From Pseudobutyrivibrio sp. (GTDB lineage Bacteria > Bacillota > Clostridia > Lachnospirales > Lachnospiraceae): 64,000 nucleotides of DNA. Below, piece after piece: positions 45,341-53,928 of the stretch. The notes beneath the pieces were generated by a model. That model did not search any database and had not been told where the DNA came from. It saw only the letters and a list, made by a program, of their open reading frames with translations. The stretch covers positions 1 through 64,000 of the forward strand of contig JAILGH010000038.1 of assembly GCA_024697025.1 (NCBI GenBank), written 5' to 3'. The position numbers were made by a program, and so were the translations under genes. How positions within the stretch are numbered: position 1 is the first letter of the stretch; every line of letters begins with the position of its first letter.

Positions 45341-46888
45341 ATGAACCAAGAAAAAGTCATTGTTATCGACTTTGGCGGCCAGTACAATCAGCTTGTTGCC
45401 CGCCGTGTCAGAGAATGTAACGTCTATTGTGAGATTTATTCTTATCGCACCCCAATCGATCAGATTAAAGAAATGAATCCTAAGGGAATTATCCTTACAG
45501 GTGGACCTAATTCTTGTTATGAGGATGGTGCCCCTACCTATACTAAGGAATTATTTGAACTTGGTATTCCAGTTCTTGGCCTTTGCTACGGTGCACAGCT
45601 TATGATGCATCTTCTTGGAGGCAAGGTTGAAAAGGCTCCAGTTCGTGAGTACGGCAAGACCGAGACATTTATCGATGGCGCTGTAGATACACTTTTTAAA
45701 GGCGTAGATAAGTCTACTATTGTATGGATGAGTCACTTTGACTATATAAGCAAGGTCGCTCCTAATTTTGAAATAATTGCGCACACTGCAGATTGCCCAG
45801 TTGCGGCAGCAGCTTGTGAGGCTAAAAAGCTTTACGCAATCCAGTTCCACCCAGAGGTGCTTCACACAGTTCAGGGTAAGGACATTCTTCAAAACTTTGT
45901 TAGAAACATTTGTAATACAGCTGGTAGCTGGCGCATGGATTCATTTGTGCAGCAGACTATAGGTGAAATTCGCGATAGAGTCGGTGATGGCAAGGTTTTA
46001 CTTGCTCTTTCTGGAGGTGTTGATTCATCTGTTCTTGCAGCCCTTCTTGCAAAGGCAATTGGCAAGCAGCTTACCTGCGTATTTGTAGATCATGGTCTTC
46101 TTCGTAAAAACGAAGGGGCTGAGGTTGAAGGGGTATTTGGCCCATCAGGTTCATTTGATATAAACTTTGTTCGTGTAAATGCAGCTGACCGTTACTATGC
46201 AAAGCTTGCTGGCGTTGAGGAGCCAGAGGCAAAGCGCAAGATTATCGGTGAGGAGTTTATCCGAGTATTCGAGGAAGAGGCTAAAAAGATTGGCACAGTT
46301 GACTTCTTGGCACAGGGTACTATCTATCCAGACGTTGTTGAGTCTGGACTTGGTGGAGAGTCAGTAGTAATAAAGTCTCACCACAACGTAGGTGGTCTTC
46401 CTGATTACGTTGATTTCAAGGAAATCATCGAGCCACTTCGCAACCTATTTAAGGACGAGGTTCGTAAGGTCGGTCTTGAGCTTGGCCTTCCAGAATACCT
46501 TGTATTCCGTCAGCCATTCCCAGGCCCAGGCCTTGGAATCCGTATCATTGGCGAGGTTACAGCAGAAAAGGTTCGCATAGTTCAGGACGCAGATTACATC
46601 TATCGTACAGAGCTTGCTGAGGCTGGGCTTTCAAAGCTTCCAGATCAGTATTTTGCAGCTCTTTCAAACATGCGCTCAGTTGGTGTTATGGGTGACGAGC
46701 GTACTTACGACTACGCAGTAGTCCTTCGTGCAGTTGAGACCATCGACTTCATGACAGCTGAGGCAACAGAGATTCCATTTGAAGTCCTCCAACGCGTAAT
46801 GAGCCGAATCATCAACGAGGTTAAGGGCGTCAACCGCGTAATGTACGACTTGACTTCTAAGCCACCTGGAACAGTGGAACTGGAATAG
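45341..46888 (+). CDS. guaA: GMP synthase (glutamine-hydrolysing)
   Basis: 515 residues. The class I glutamine amidotransferase domain (about 1-190) has the nucleophile in GLCYGAQ and the His/Glu in QFHPEV. The ATP-pyrophosphatase domain carries the P-loop SGGVDSSV, and the C-terminal dimerisation domain ends PPGTVELE. It converts XMP to GMP. AAGGAG precedes the ATG; I see no guanine riboswitch in the 140-base leader. Confidence 0.97.
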   Translation: MNQEKVIVIDFGGQYNQLVARRVRECNVYCEIYSYRTPIDQIKEMNPKGIILTGGPNSCYEDGAPTYTKELFELGIPVLGLCYGAQLMMHLLGGKVEKAPVREYGKTETFIDGAVDTLFKGVDKSTIVWMSHFDYISKVAPNFEIIAHTADCPVAAAACEAKKLYAIQFHPEVLHTVQGKDILQNFVRNICNTAGSWRMDSFVQQTIGEIRDRVGDGKVLLALSGGVDSSVLAALLAKAIGKQLTCVFVDHGLLRKNEGAEVEGVFGPSGSFDINFVRVNAADRYYAKLAGVEEPEAKRKIIGEEFIRVFEEEAKKIGTVDFLAQGTIYPDVVESGLGGESVVIKSHHNVGGLPDYVDFKEIIEPLRNLFKDEVRKVGLELGLPEYLVFRQPFPGPGLGIRIIGEVTAEKVRIVQDADYIYRTELAEAGLSKLPDQYFAALSNMRSVGVMGDERTYDYAVVLRAVETIDFMTAEATEIPFEVLQRVMSRIINEVKGVNRVMYDLTSKPPGTVELE

Positions 46889-47083
46889 GATAAGGTATGA
46901 CTTTTCTTCTAAATCAACTGAAATCACGGCTATGAAAAATGTTGTTTTAGGGTTAGGTGGGTTTCTTCTACCCGGTGAACTGTTATACTCTTTACGAGGA
47001 TAAACAATCTATCCTCTACGAATCAAAAAATATAATGGCAGACCTTGAAAAGATAACTAACGTCTTTTCAAGGTCTGTTTTTT
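46889..47083 (+). terminator. guaA 3' region with hairpins and strong terminator
   Basis: The terminator proper is 47039-47053 paired with 47063-47077 (15 bp, TCTTTTCAAGGTCTG side) followed by TTTTTT. Before it lie the hairpin GAGGATA/TATCCTC (46996-47002 with 47010-47016) and a GGGT/ACCC stem near 46965. The whole 190-base stretch is structured enough to be a 3' UTR-derived small RNA. A short frame at 46957-47145 crosses the terminator and is not credible. Confidence 0.75.
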
Positions 47084-47367
47084 ATAGTATTTTTGATGTA
47101 TTTGGTGTTGGTAGGTTTAATGACTGGATTATAAGCATATTATAGAGGTTCATAGGTAAGATATTATGAGTGTATTTCATGTATTTTAAAAGGCAGGATA
47201 GTGTGTTTAGGAGACTATTGGGATGAGGATAATAATGGGGCGGTTGACATTTTTTCTATGGGTTGTTATAGTGTTTAAACGATTTAATATATTTATTTTT
47301 TATCTTTTTGTGGCAGAGTTTTTCATTTCGCCACGTTTTCCATTTTATATATACGAATAATTGATGG
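47084..47367. other. A/T-rich stretch without gene
   Basis: About 280 bases of A/T-rich sequence with no credible reading frame, no strong hairpin and no recognised motif. It lies between the guaA terminator and the TTACGGGTAA array. Confidence 0.6.
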
Positions 47368-47678
47368 TTTACGGGTAATATCGTTTTATTGATTAAAAAA
47401 AACGTAAAAGAAAATGTGCTTGAATTTTGTTTACGGGCCATATTAACGATTATGTTATTTCACCCGTAAGAGTCAAAGGTGGATTACGGGTAACAAGGAG
47501 AAAACTATAGGTTTACCCGTAAATGAAACATTTTGATGGATGAATAGAGGGCTTATATTGTATTTTAATGCGAAAATTACGGGTGTATCGCAATGTTTTA
47601 CTCATTTAACCTGTATAGAATTTTTTTAAAAAATTTTTATACGGGTAAACTGGGGAATAAGCTAACAGCAACCCGTAA
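47368..47678. repeat. Array of eight TTACGGGTAA-type motifs
   Basis: Plus-orientation copies begin at 47368, 47431 (ACGGGC variant), 47484, 47577 and 47640. Minus-orientation copies (ACCCGTAA) begin at 47462, 47512 and 47671. Core-to-core distances are 62, 29, 24, 29, 64, 62 and 30 bases, mostly near one or two times 30. TTAC-GG-GTAA is itself a dyad, as expected for a dimer-binding site. Several pairs can form hairpins, for instance 47462-47469 with 47484-47491. The array could be an operator cluster, an iteron-like or parS-like site, or a nuclease target region. Confidence 0.8.
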
Positions 47679-47915
47679 ATATCAGCATAGAATAGTAATG
47701 GTTAAGGGAAAACATAAAAAAAGAATGAAGAGAGGCTAAACGAAAACTATAAGTGATGCCTATAAAGATGAAACAATTGTAAGGAGAAATGAATAGCTGC
47801 AAATAATAGCTATTAAGCAGTAAATAGAGAATGTAGACGAATCAAAACTTTAAGCAACATATCAAACACGAAAAGTATACACATTATAATTACAAATATC
47901 ACGGAGGATAATTTT
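47679..47915 (+). promoter_or_regulatory. Leader of the nuclease-like gene
   Basis: A purine- and A-rich stretch of 237 bases with no frame. It contains ACGGAGGATAA at 47901-47911, the ribosome site of the TTG-started gene. No clear -35/-10 pair stands out. Confidence 0.4.
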
Positions 47916-48716
47916 TTGATTAATTACAGGAATAAATTAGAAGCACAAATAGTAGAATTGGATTCCCTTATTGTAAGGGGAGAAAAAGATATTGAGAAGT
48001 ATAAAAATCTATCTAATTATGGGGTGAATATATCAAGGAGCCATGGAAATATCCAATATTATCTAATAGATAGAGAAACAGGAAAGAAGAAATATGCCGG
48101 AAAGAAGCAAATTAGGATTGTGCAAAAAATAGTTCAAAGAGACTATGATTTGGCTGTTAATAAAATTATTAAATCTTTGAGAGATTGTTTGGCAGACTTC
48201 GTTCGTAATTTTGATATTGAAGAGATTAATAATGTGTATGAAGGAAGCAGCGAAGGCAGAAAAAAGTTTATTTCGCCTATAATTGAACCAGATGAATTAT
48301 TCGTCCAAAGATGGCTGGAAGAGAATGCAGATAATCAGAATCCATTTCCAGAAAAAGGTAATTACTATACCTCACAGGGGACGTTTGTTAGATCCAAGTC
48401 GGAGAGAATAATTGCTGAACTGCTTGATAAGTATAACGTTCCTTATCGATATGAGCCACAATTGATTTTAAACAATAGACATATTGTGTATCCAGATTTT
48501 ATGGTGCTAAATGTTAGGAAAAGAGAAACGATTTACTGGGAGCATCTGGGATTAGTAAGCGATATTGATTATTCTAAAAGAAATTTCGAAAAGATTAATG
48601 ACTATGAACGTGCGGGTATATTGCTTGGAAAGAATTTAATAATTTCAATGGAGTCTGAAGAGCGTGCTTTGGATGTGAAAATGATTGAGAAGAAGATAAA
48701 GCAGTTTTGTTTATGA
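47916..48716 (+). CDS. Possible PD-(D/E)XK nuclease-like protein
   Basis: 266 residues, no family name recalled. Residues 1-105 are helical with a coiled-coil start. From 155 the pattern FVRSKSERIIAELL (Glu163), VYPDFMVL (Asp194) and IYWEHLG (Glu209, His210) matches the E-PD-ExK order of restriction-like nucleases, though the usual Lys is replaced by His. The start is TTG 47916 with GGAGG eight bases upstream; no in-frame ATG fits as well. It lies just after the TTACGGGTAA array. Its function in defence, repair or mobile DNA is open. Confidence 0.6.
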   Translation: MINYRNKLEAQIVELDSLIVRGEKDIEKYKNLSNYGVNISRSHGNIQYYLIDRETGKKKYAGKKQIRIVQKIVQRDYDLAVNKIIKSLRDCLADFVRNFDIEEINNVYEGSSEGRKKFISPIIEPDELFVQRWLEENADNQNPFPEKGNYYTSQGTFVRSKSERIIAELLDKYNVPYRYEPQLILNNRHIVYPDFMVLNVRKRETIYWEHLGLVSDIDYSKRNFEKINDYERAGILLGKNLIISMESEERALDVKMIEKKIKQFCL

Positions 48717-48846
48717 ATTTATGGTCTAATAAAGTATAATGTTGTATAAAACTAGATTTACTATTTAAAAATAATTATTCTTTGTGTGTATAGAATTAAT
48801 AATCGTATTGTTAATCATGGAGAAAACAAGAAAAATTGGTGGGTGT

Positions 48847-49707
48847 ATGATATATAAAGTTGCTATTCTACAGAAACGAGCTATAAATGATGAGATTGAT
48901 AAAAATGTGCAGGCCATAATCGAGGCAATGGAGGAGGCTTCAAGCAACGGAACTGATATATTGCTTCTGCCAGAGTGTTTTATGACAAGCTATAATCTTC
49001 CTATGACTTATGAGAAGAGTATTGATGATACGGATATACGCATTAATAAAATTTGTAAGTTGGCCAAAGAACACCAAATTGGGGTGGTGCTCACCTCGTT
49101 TACAAAAGGAGAAAATGCTCCGCAAAACAGTGCTTTTGTAATTAACAAAAATGGAGAGATACTCATGAAGTATTCCAAGGTTCACACCTGTGATTTTGCT
49201 GATGAGAAGACGGTTGAGCCTGGCAAGGGATTCAAGGTTTGCGATTGCGATGGGGTTAAGCTTGGGGTGATGATTTGCTATGACAGGGAATATCCAGAGA
49301 GTGCCAGAATTCTTATGTTAAAAGGTGCTGAGATAATCCTTGTTCCTAATGACTGTGGCTCGATGGCGCCAAGGATAAATGCACTGTCTACAAGGGCTTA
49401 TGAAAATATGGTTGGCGTAGCTATGGCAAATCCAAATGGAATTAATGCAGGTTGTTCATGTGCCTATAGTCCAATATGTTGGGATAGGGAAGGCAACTGT
49501 GTTGATAATACAATTCTTTTGGCAGATGAATTATCAGAAGGGCTTTTTTATGCTGAGTTTGATATGGACTCCATAAGAGAGTATAGAAAAAATGAGATGA
49601 TGGGAAATACTTTTCGCAAGGTGGATGCCTACGGTGCACTATTGAATAGAGATATTAAAGAGCCATTTATCAGGGACGGACAAGAATGTTACCATCAATT
49701 CCGATGA
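48847..49707 (+). CDS. Nitrilase-superfamily amidohydrolase
   Basis: About 287 residues. The catalytic triad of carbon-nitrogen hydrolases is visible: Glu43 in LLPECF, Lys111 in YSKVHTC and Cys144 in MICYDREYPE. Such enzymes cleave amides or N-carbamoyl compounds; the substrate is not readable. ATG 48847 (MIYKVAIL) follows GGTGGG and matches the family N-terminus. An in-frame ATG 48817 and GTG 48784 are weaker. It overlaps no gene but is followed at once by a short coupled frame. Confidence 0.85.
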   Translation: MIYKVAILQKRAINDEIDKNVQAIIEAMEEASSNGTDILLLPECFMTSYNLPMTYEKSIDDTDIRINKICKLAKEHQIGVVLTSFTKGENAPQNSAFVINKNGEILMKYSKVHTCDFADEKTVEPGKGFKVCDCDGVKLGVMICYDREYPESARILMLKGAEIILVPNDCGSMAPRINALSTRAYENMVGVAMANPNGINAGCSCAYSPICWDREGNCVDNTILLADELSEGLFYAEFDMDSIREYRKNEMMGNTFRKVDAYGALLNRDIKEPFIRDGQECYHQFR

Positions 49708-49711
49708 TGTA

Positions 49712-49867
49712 TTGATTTTTGATTCGGACGTTTCAAAAGAATACTTACGTTTATATCAATCGGAATGCTTAACAGCTGAGGAATTAGATGCCATTCGTTT
49801 GAATGGATTGAAAGATGTAAAAAAGTATAGAGGCTTTACACAAATAAAGAAAGAAGAGAATACATGA
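49712..49867 (+). CDS. Short coupled reading frame, possible gene remnant
   Basis: In the frame one base back from the amidohydrolase, an open stretch of coding-like composition runs from a TTG at 49712 (or from just after a TAA near 49664) to TGA 49865-49867. It would give about 51 residues, including DSDVSKEYLRLYQSECLTAE and a Lys-rich end. Its stop overlaps the ATG of the methyltransferase as ATGA, the usual coupling signal. No ribosome site is seen before the TTG. It may be a remnant of a longer gene joined to the amidohydrolase by deletion, or a true small protein. Confidence 0.4.
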   Translation: MIFDSDVSKEYLRLYQSECLTAEELDAIRLNGLKDVKKYRGFTQIKKEENT

Positions 49868-50619
49868 CAAATGATTGGGGATTAAAGAAGGAATATTTAC
49901 ATAGCACGCGGCAGAATTTGTGGAATGATGATTACTTCGAGTTTCTTGTAAAGAGAGTTTGGAAAATAGATAAGCCAGTAAAGATAATCGATTTTGGGTG
50001 TGGCTATGGCTACTTGGCACAAATGTTAATGACACTTATTCCTGATGGAAGTAGCTATAAAGGTATTGATATATCTGAAACATTAATTGATGAAGCAAAT
50101 GAAATATTTAAAGATTGCAATAAAGAAATAAGTTTTGAAGTCGAGGATATGAATACCTATGAGCCTGAATCAGAATATGACTTGGTTATATGTCAGGCAG
50201 TATTGCGACATCTTTCTAAGCCGTTAGATATTTTAAAAAAGATGATTTCTGCAGCGAAGAAGGGTGGACTTGTGGTTTGTATAGAACCAAGCAGGCCGAT
50301 GGAAAATGCGGGAATATATATAGAATCTGACAAATATAATCCTTTTGAAAATGATGGTTTTCTCAGGAAAAAATGGATGGATGAAATAGAAGCTGGAGGA
50401 AGAGATTATCAAATAGGAATGAAAATTCCAGTATATATGGAGCAGTTGGGATTAAGTAATGTTGGTGTTAGGATTAATGATTTTGTAGATTTTGTTGGTA
50501 TAGAAGGTACGTCGGAGATTGACAGCTTTCTTAATAATCATAGTGTAGACATGAAGTATAAAAATTCAAAAGCCTTTGTGGCTGCCAGATGCCATGTGAT
50601 TTCTTTTGGTACAAAATAA
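49864..50619 (+). CDS. Class I SAM-dependent methyltransferase
   Basis: 251 residues. AdoMet-binding motif IIDFGCGYGYLAQML near residue 40, an acidic residue at the end of strand 2 (YKGIDIS), FEVEDMNTYEP and VICQAVLRHLSKP follow in the expected order. The long C-terminal half has DYQIGMKIPVYMEQLGL. The substrate is unknown. It is coupled to the preceding short frame (ATGA). Confidence 0.82.
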   Translation: MTNDWGLKKEYLHSTRQNLWNDDYFEFLVKRVWKIDKPVKIIDFGCGYGYLAQMLMTLIPDGSSYKGIDISETLIDEANEIFKDCNKEISFEVEDMNTYEPESEYDLVICQAVLRHLSKPLDILKKMISAAKKGGLVVCIEPSRPMENAGIYIESDKYNPFENDGFLRKKWMDEIEAGGRDYQIGMKIPVYMEQLGLSNVGVRINDFVDFVGIEGTSEIDSFLNNHSVDMKYKNSKAFVAARCHVISFGTK

Positions 50620-50635
50620 ATGCAGTCAAAGTAGA

Positions 50636-50728
50636 GACTACGGTTATTATTTGTTTGTAATTAGTGTTAAAGAGATTACTAATTATGATGGTCATGGAGA
50701 GCTTTTGTATTCAAAGGAAATAAAGTGA
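50636..50728 (+). pseudogene. C-terminal gene remnant
   Basis: About 31 codons, beginning DYGYYLFVISVKEITNYDG, end at TGA 50726-50728. They have normal codon use for this genome but no start codon or ribosome site and no continuation upstream. This looks like the tail of a deleted gene. Confidence 0.35.
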
Positions 50729-50757
50729 TTTTTGTTATAATAATTAAAAACTTTTCA

Positions 50758-50786
50758 GGAGAGTCGAGCAATCGGCTCTCCTTTTA
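50758..50786 (+). terminator. Rho-independent terminator
   Basis: GGAGAG with CTCTCC, extended through CGA/TCG around loop GCAA, then TTTT. It closes the amidohydrolase-methyltransferase unit. Confidence 0.85.
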
Positions 50787-50985
50787 TGTTGGATAATTAA
50801 GAACTGTAAAGTTTTGAGTGACGACAATGCAAGGAAGTGCTAAAATCATATTGTTTGTGAGATTATAATCACATAATATTATTTAACTTAGTAGTTGTAA
50901 AATAAAGGTTATATAGCCATAGTGAGTGTTAGAATGCATTTGCTATGGCTATTTAATAATTCCATAGAAATAATAGGAGAACAAT

Positions 50986-51858
50986 ATGAACTACACAATT
51001 GAAAATGAACAAATCAAACTTACGGTATCAGACCATGGGGCTGAGATAAAGTCACTTCTTAGAAAGGCTGATGGAAGGGAGTTGATGTGGCAGGCGGACA
51101 GTGCTTTCTGGGGCCGCACATCGCCAGTGCTTTTCCCACTTGTTGGAAATTACTATAAAAAGAAGTCTATCTATAATGATAAGACTTACGAGATGGGACA
51201 GCATGGTTTTGCCAGAGACATGGACTTTGAGTTAGTGAAGGAATCAGCAGATGAGTTGGAGTTTCAGTTAAAGGATAACGAGGAGACTAAGGCCAAGTAT
51301 CCTTTTGCGTTTCTTCTTACTCTCAGCTATAAGATTATAGAAAATGCAGTTAAAGTAGGGTGGAAGGTTGAAAATACCAATGAAACTGAAATGTATTTTT
51401 CAATTGGTGGTCATCCTGCTTTTAATTGTGATTTGGATACATACACATTGAGATTTGAAAAGGCTGGAAAGGCAAACTCGGAAATCACAGCCAATATTAT
51501 TTCTGATGATGGCAGCGGTTGCTTAGGTGATGTGAAAAGCACATATAAGCTTGAGGGAGGAATCCTAAAGATGTCAGATGAGCTTTTCAGTAGAGATGCC
51601 CTTATTATTGAAGACAGACAATCAGATAAGGTAACTCTTGTTAATCCTTCCGGTGAAGACGTAATATCAGTAAGCTTTGATGCGCCACTTTTTGGAGTTT
51701 GGTCTCCTGTTGGGAAGCATGCACCATTTGTATGTATTGAGCCATGGTGTGGACGCTGCGATAGAGTAGGATTTAATCAAAAGCTTGAGGAGCGCGAATA
51801 CGGTAATAAGCTTGCGATAGGGGAAGAATTCAATGTAAGTTACATGATTTCATGTTAG
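50986..51858 (+). CDS. Aldose 1-epimerase family protein (LacX-like)
   Basis: 290 residues. The mutarotase fold is indicated by MGQHGFARDMDFE with a catalytic-type His, FSIGGHPAFNC with the second His and a C-terminal FVCIEPWCG with the likely base Glu. It interconverts sugar anomers or acts on phosphorylated sugars. TAGGAGAA precedes ATG 50986. Monocistronic as far as can be seen; a 125-base A/T-rich region with possible promoter precedes it. Confidence 0.87.
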   Translation: MNYTIENEQIKLTVSDHGAEIKSLLRKADGRELMWQADSAFWGRTSPVLFPLVGNYYKKKSIYNDKTYEMGQHGFARDMDFELVKESADELEFQLKDNEETKAKYPFAFLLTLSYKIIENAVKVGWKVENTNETEMYFSIGGHPAFNCDLDTYTLRFEKAGKANSEITANIISDDGSGCLGDVKSTYKLEGGILKMSDELFSRDALIIEDRQSDKVTLVNPSGEDVISVSFDAPLFGVWSPVGKHAPFVCIEPWCGRCDRVGFNQKLEEREYGNKLAIGEEFNVSYMISC

Positions 51859-52024
51859 TAGATTATTATTTATCAAAAAACAAGAAATTTAATTATGTTT
51901 TTTATTGAGCTACTTGCTAGAGGACATGGGGGATGTTAAAAAATGAGTCTAATGGTAGATAAGAATCAGACTCTTGTAAAGTTCATCTTCCGCTGATATA
52001 TTCACGAGAAAAAGGGGTCTAATT

Positions 52025-52375
52025 ATGAATGCTAGAAGTTTTTACGAGTATGTGATACGCCAAGATGCTGAGCATTTGCAAAATTATTTTTGCGAAGATG
52101 CAGTAGTAAAGTGGGTGTGCACTGGTGAAGAGTTTACTGCGAATGAATACATAAAGGTCAACTGCAGCTATCCAAATTCGTGGGATGGAGAGATTGAAAA
52201 GATAGAGACCATTGGCGACAAGGTTATAATTGCTGCCAAAGTGTATGCTAAGGATGGTCCTGCGTCTTTTCATGTGGTAAGCTTTATTAAGCTTAGAGAT
52301 GGATTGATTAGCGAGATGGAAGAATACTGGGGCGAAGATGGAGATGTGCCACAGTGGAGAAAGGACTTGAAATAA
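52025..52375 (+). CDS. SnoaL-like / NTF2-fold protein
   Basis: 116 residues with the cone-shaped NTF2-like pattern: N-terminal helices (YEYVIRQDAEHLQNYF), then beta strands with WDGEIEKIETIGDKVIIAAK and a closing FIKLRDGLISEMEEYWGE. Such proteins are small isomerases, hydrolases or ligand binders; no function can be assigned. AAAAGGGG precedes the ATG. The stop touches the start of the transporter gene, so the two are co-transcribed. Confidence 0.75.
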   Translation: MNARSFYEYVIRQDAEHLQNYFCEDAVVKWVCTGEEFTANEYIKVNCSYPNSWDGEIEKIETIGDKVIIAAKVYAKDGPASFHVVSFIKLRDGLISEMEEYWGEDGDVPQWRKDLK

Positions 52376-53623
52376 ATGAACGTATATAAGGGACTTAAAA
52401 GGGAAGTATTATTTTTGGCTGCATTCAGACTGGTGTCTGGAGTGGGATTTTTTGTTATTCCATATCTCAGTCTTTTCTTGACTCAGGAGCTTAAGTTAAA
52501 GTCAGTTACAGCTGGTGTGATTATTTCACTGGCCAATGCTTTGTGTGTGCCTACTTTGTTTATAGGAGGCAAATTAATAGAGAAGTTTAAATCTATGGAC
52601 ACGATTGTTTCTACTCAGGTTATCTCTGCGTTGTTTTATCTTGGTGTAGTTTTGGCGCCAACCAACAGTCTTAAGGTTGTGTCTGCCATCATAGGATTTT
52701 GCCTTGCTTCTATGGCAGTTCCTGCAATGGACAAATATGTTTCCTTGAACACTACCATTGAAACAAGAAGAAGCGCATTCTCATTATTATATCTCTGCCA
52801 AAATATCGGCGTGGCTATCGGAAGTCTTATAATCGGTAGCATTTACGATTCAAATCCATATATTGTATTTATTGGTGATGCTCTGACGACCTTGGCGGCA
52901 CTATCCCTTTTTTACCTTGCAACCATTCATCAAGGGGAAGAATCTACAGTTGTTGAGGAAAAGGTTGAAAATGACTCAGCCCAGAGGCTCAAAACCCCAT
53001 GGTTTCTTAATCTATTCATGGGAACAATCCTTATAAATACACTTTGTTATAGGCAGCTTTCATTTATGCTTCCAATTTTCTTGAAGGAAGTAACTGGCGA
53101 TGGTGCGATGCTATTTGGTGTTGTAATGACAGTTAATGCAGTAATCTGTATAGCTTTTTCACCACTTTGTACAGCAGCGTTCAAGAAATACAGAACGATA
53201 ATTCCACTTATTGTTTCAGAAGCAATGTTTGCCATTGGATACTTTATCTATTCCCTTCCAATGAATAAGCCATTGATTTTCGGTGGAACGGTAATGTGGT
53301 CCTTTGCAGAAGTGCTTTTCTCAATTAATTACATGACATTCATTATTGAAAATGCGGATGTAAGCCAGGTGGGATTTTTGTCGGCAAAAGCCAATTCCTT
53401 TAACAGAGTTGGTGCTATTTTAAGTGCCTTTGTTGGCGGAACCCTTTTATCACTAGCCGGGGCTGCTTCTGGCTGGAGAATTGTCAGTGGACTTATGCTT
53501 GTATCTGTTATGATTTGTGTGTACTTGAACTTCTACACAAAGGGATGCAAGAAGGCTGTAAGTACAGATGCTGACATAAATATAGTAGAAGATGAGAACA
53601 AATCAGCTGAAGAAGCAATATAA
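52376..53623 (+). CDS. Major facilitator superfamily transporter
   Basis: 415 residues with 12 hydrophobic segments in two halves, joined by a charged central loop near 190-205 (GEESTVVEEKVEND). A motif-A-like GGKLIEKF follows span 2. The C-terminal tail is acidic. This is the MDR/sugar-efflux-like group of MFS; the substrate is unknown. The ATG directly follows the stop of the SnoaL-like gene. Confidence 0.85.
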   Translation: MNVYKGLKREVLFLAAFRLVSGVGFFVIPYLSLFLTQELKLKSVTAGVIISLANALCVPTLFIGGKLIEKFKSMDTIVSTQVISALFYLGVVLAPTNSLKVVSAIIGFCLASMAVPAMDKYVSLNTTIETRRSAFSLLYLCQNIGVAIGSLIIGSIYDSNPYIVFIGDALTTLAALSLFYLATIHQGEESTVVEEKVENDSAQRLKTPWFLNLFMGTILINTLCYRQLSFMLPIFLKEVTGDGAMLFGVVMTVNAVICIAFSPLCTAAFKKYRTIIPLIVSEAMFAIGYFIYSLPMNKPLIFGGTVMWSFAEVLFSINYMTFIIENADVSQVGFLSAKANSFNRVGAILSAFVGGTLLSLAGAASGWRIVSGLMLVSVMICVYLNFYTKGCKKAVSTDADINIVEDENKSAEEAI

Positions 53624-53872
53624 GTACTATATAAAGAAGCAGTAGAATTACTATATTAAAGAAGTATAGTAAAAAAAGCAGTAAAAGAACTATATATATA
53701 AGTATAGCTTAAAAAGATGTCATAAAGTATTTTATAGAGAAATATAACTTAAGGGAGTAAATAAAGAACTTTATAAATATACTTGTAAAAGAGATTTTAT
53801 AAAATAATATAACTAAAAAGGCAGTAAAATCCCTAAAATACTTGATTTGGACACAATTTAATAAAAGAAAGG
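53624..53872. repeat. A/T-rich degenerate repeats
   Basis: About 250 bases, nearly all A, T and G. The element (G)CAGTARAA...CTATATA recurs with changes at about 53639, 53678, 53754 and 53821, and TATA-rich pieces lie between. There is no reading frame or strong hairpin. It could be decayed repeat DNA or an A/T-rich upstream control region. Confidence 0.45.
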
Positions 53873-53881
53873 TGCTATAAT
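53873..53881 (+). promoter_or_regulatory. Extended -10 promoter of the GGDEF gene
   Basis: TGCTATAAT is a perfect extended -10 element, followed by the palindrome AGTGCACT at 53883-53890. No good -35 is seen. It lies 48 bases before the start codon. Confidence 0.5.
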
Positions 53882-53928
53882 TAGTGCACTGATTGGGATT
53901 CGTATAAACGTATTGGGAGGAGTATATT

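Noticed and set aside
46957-47145. 62-residue frame after guaA
   Set aside because: Crosses the strong guaA terminator and hairpins; no ribosome site.
47256-47441. Minus-strand 61-residue frame in the guaA-nuclease gap
   Set aside because: Composition reflects A/T-rich DNA and it overlaps the TTACGGGTAA array; no start signal.
47368-47678. The motif array as a CRISPR array
   Set aside because: Repeats are only 10 bases, occur in both orientations and have uneven spacers; no cas gene is present.
49784-50035. Minus-strand frame opposite the methyltransferase start
   Set aside because: Shadow of the coupled plus-strand genes, without ribosome site.
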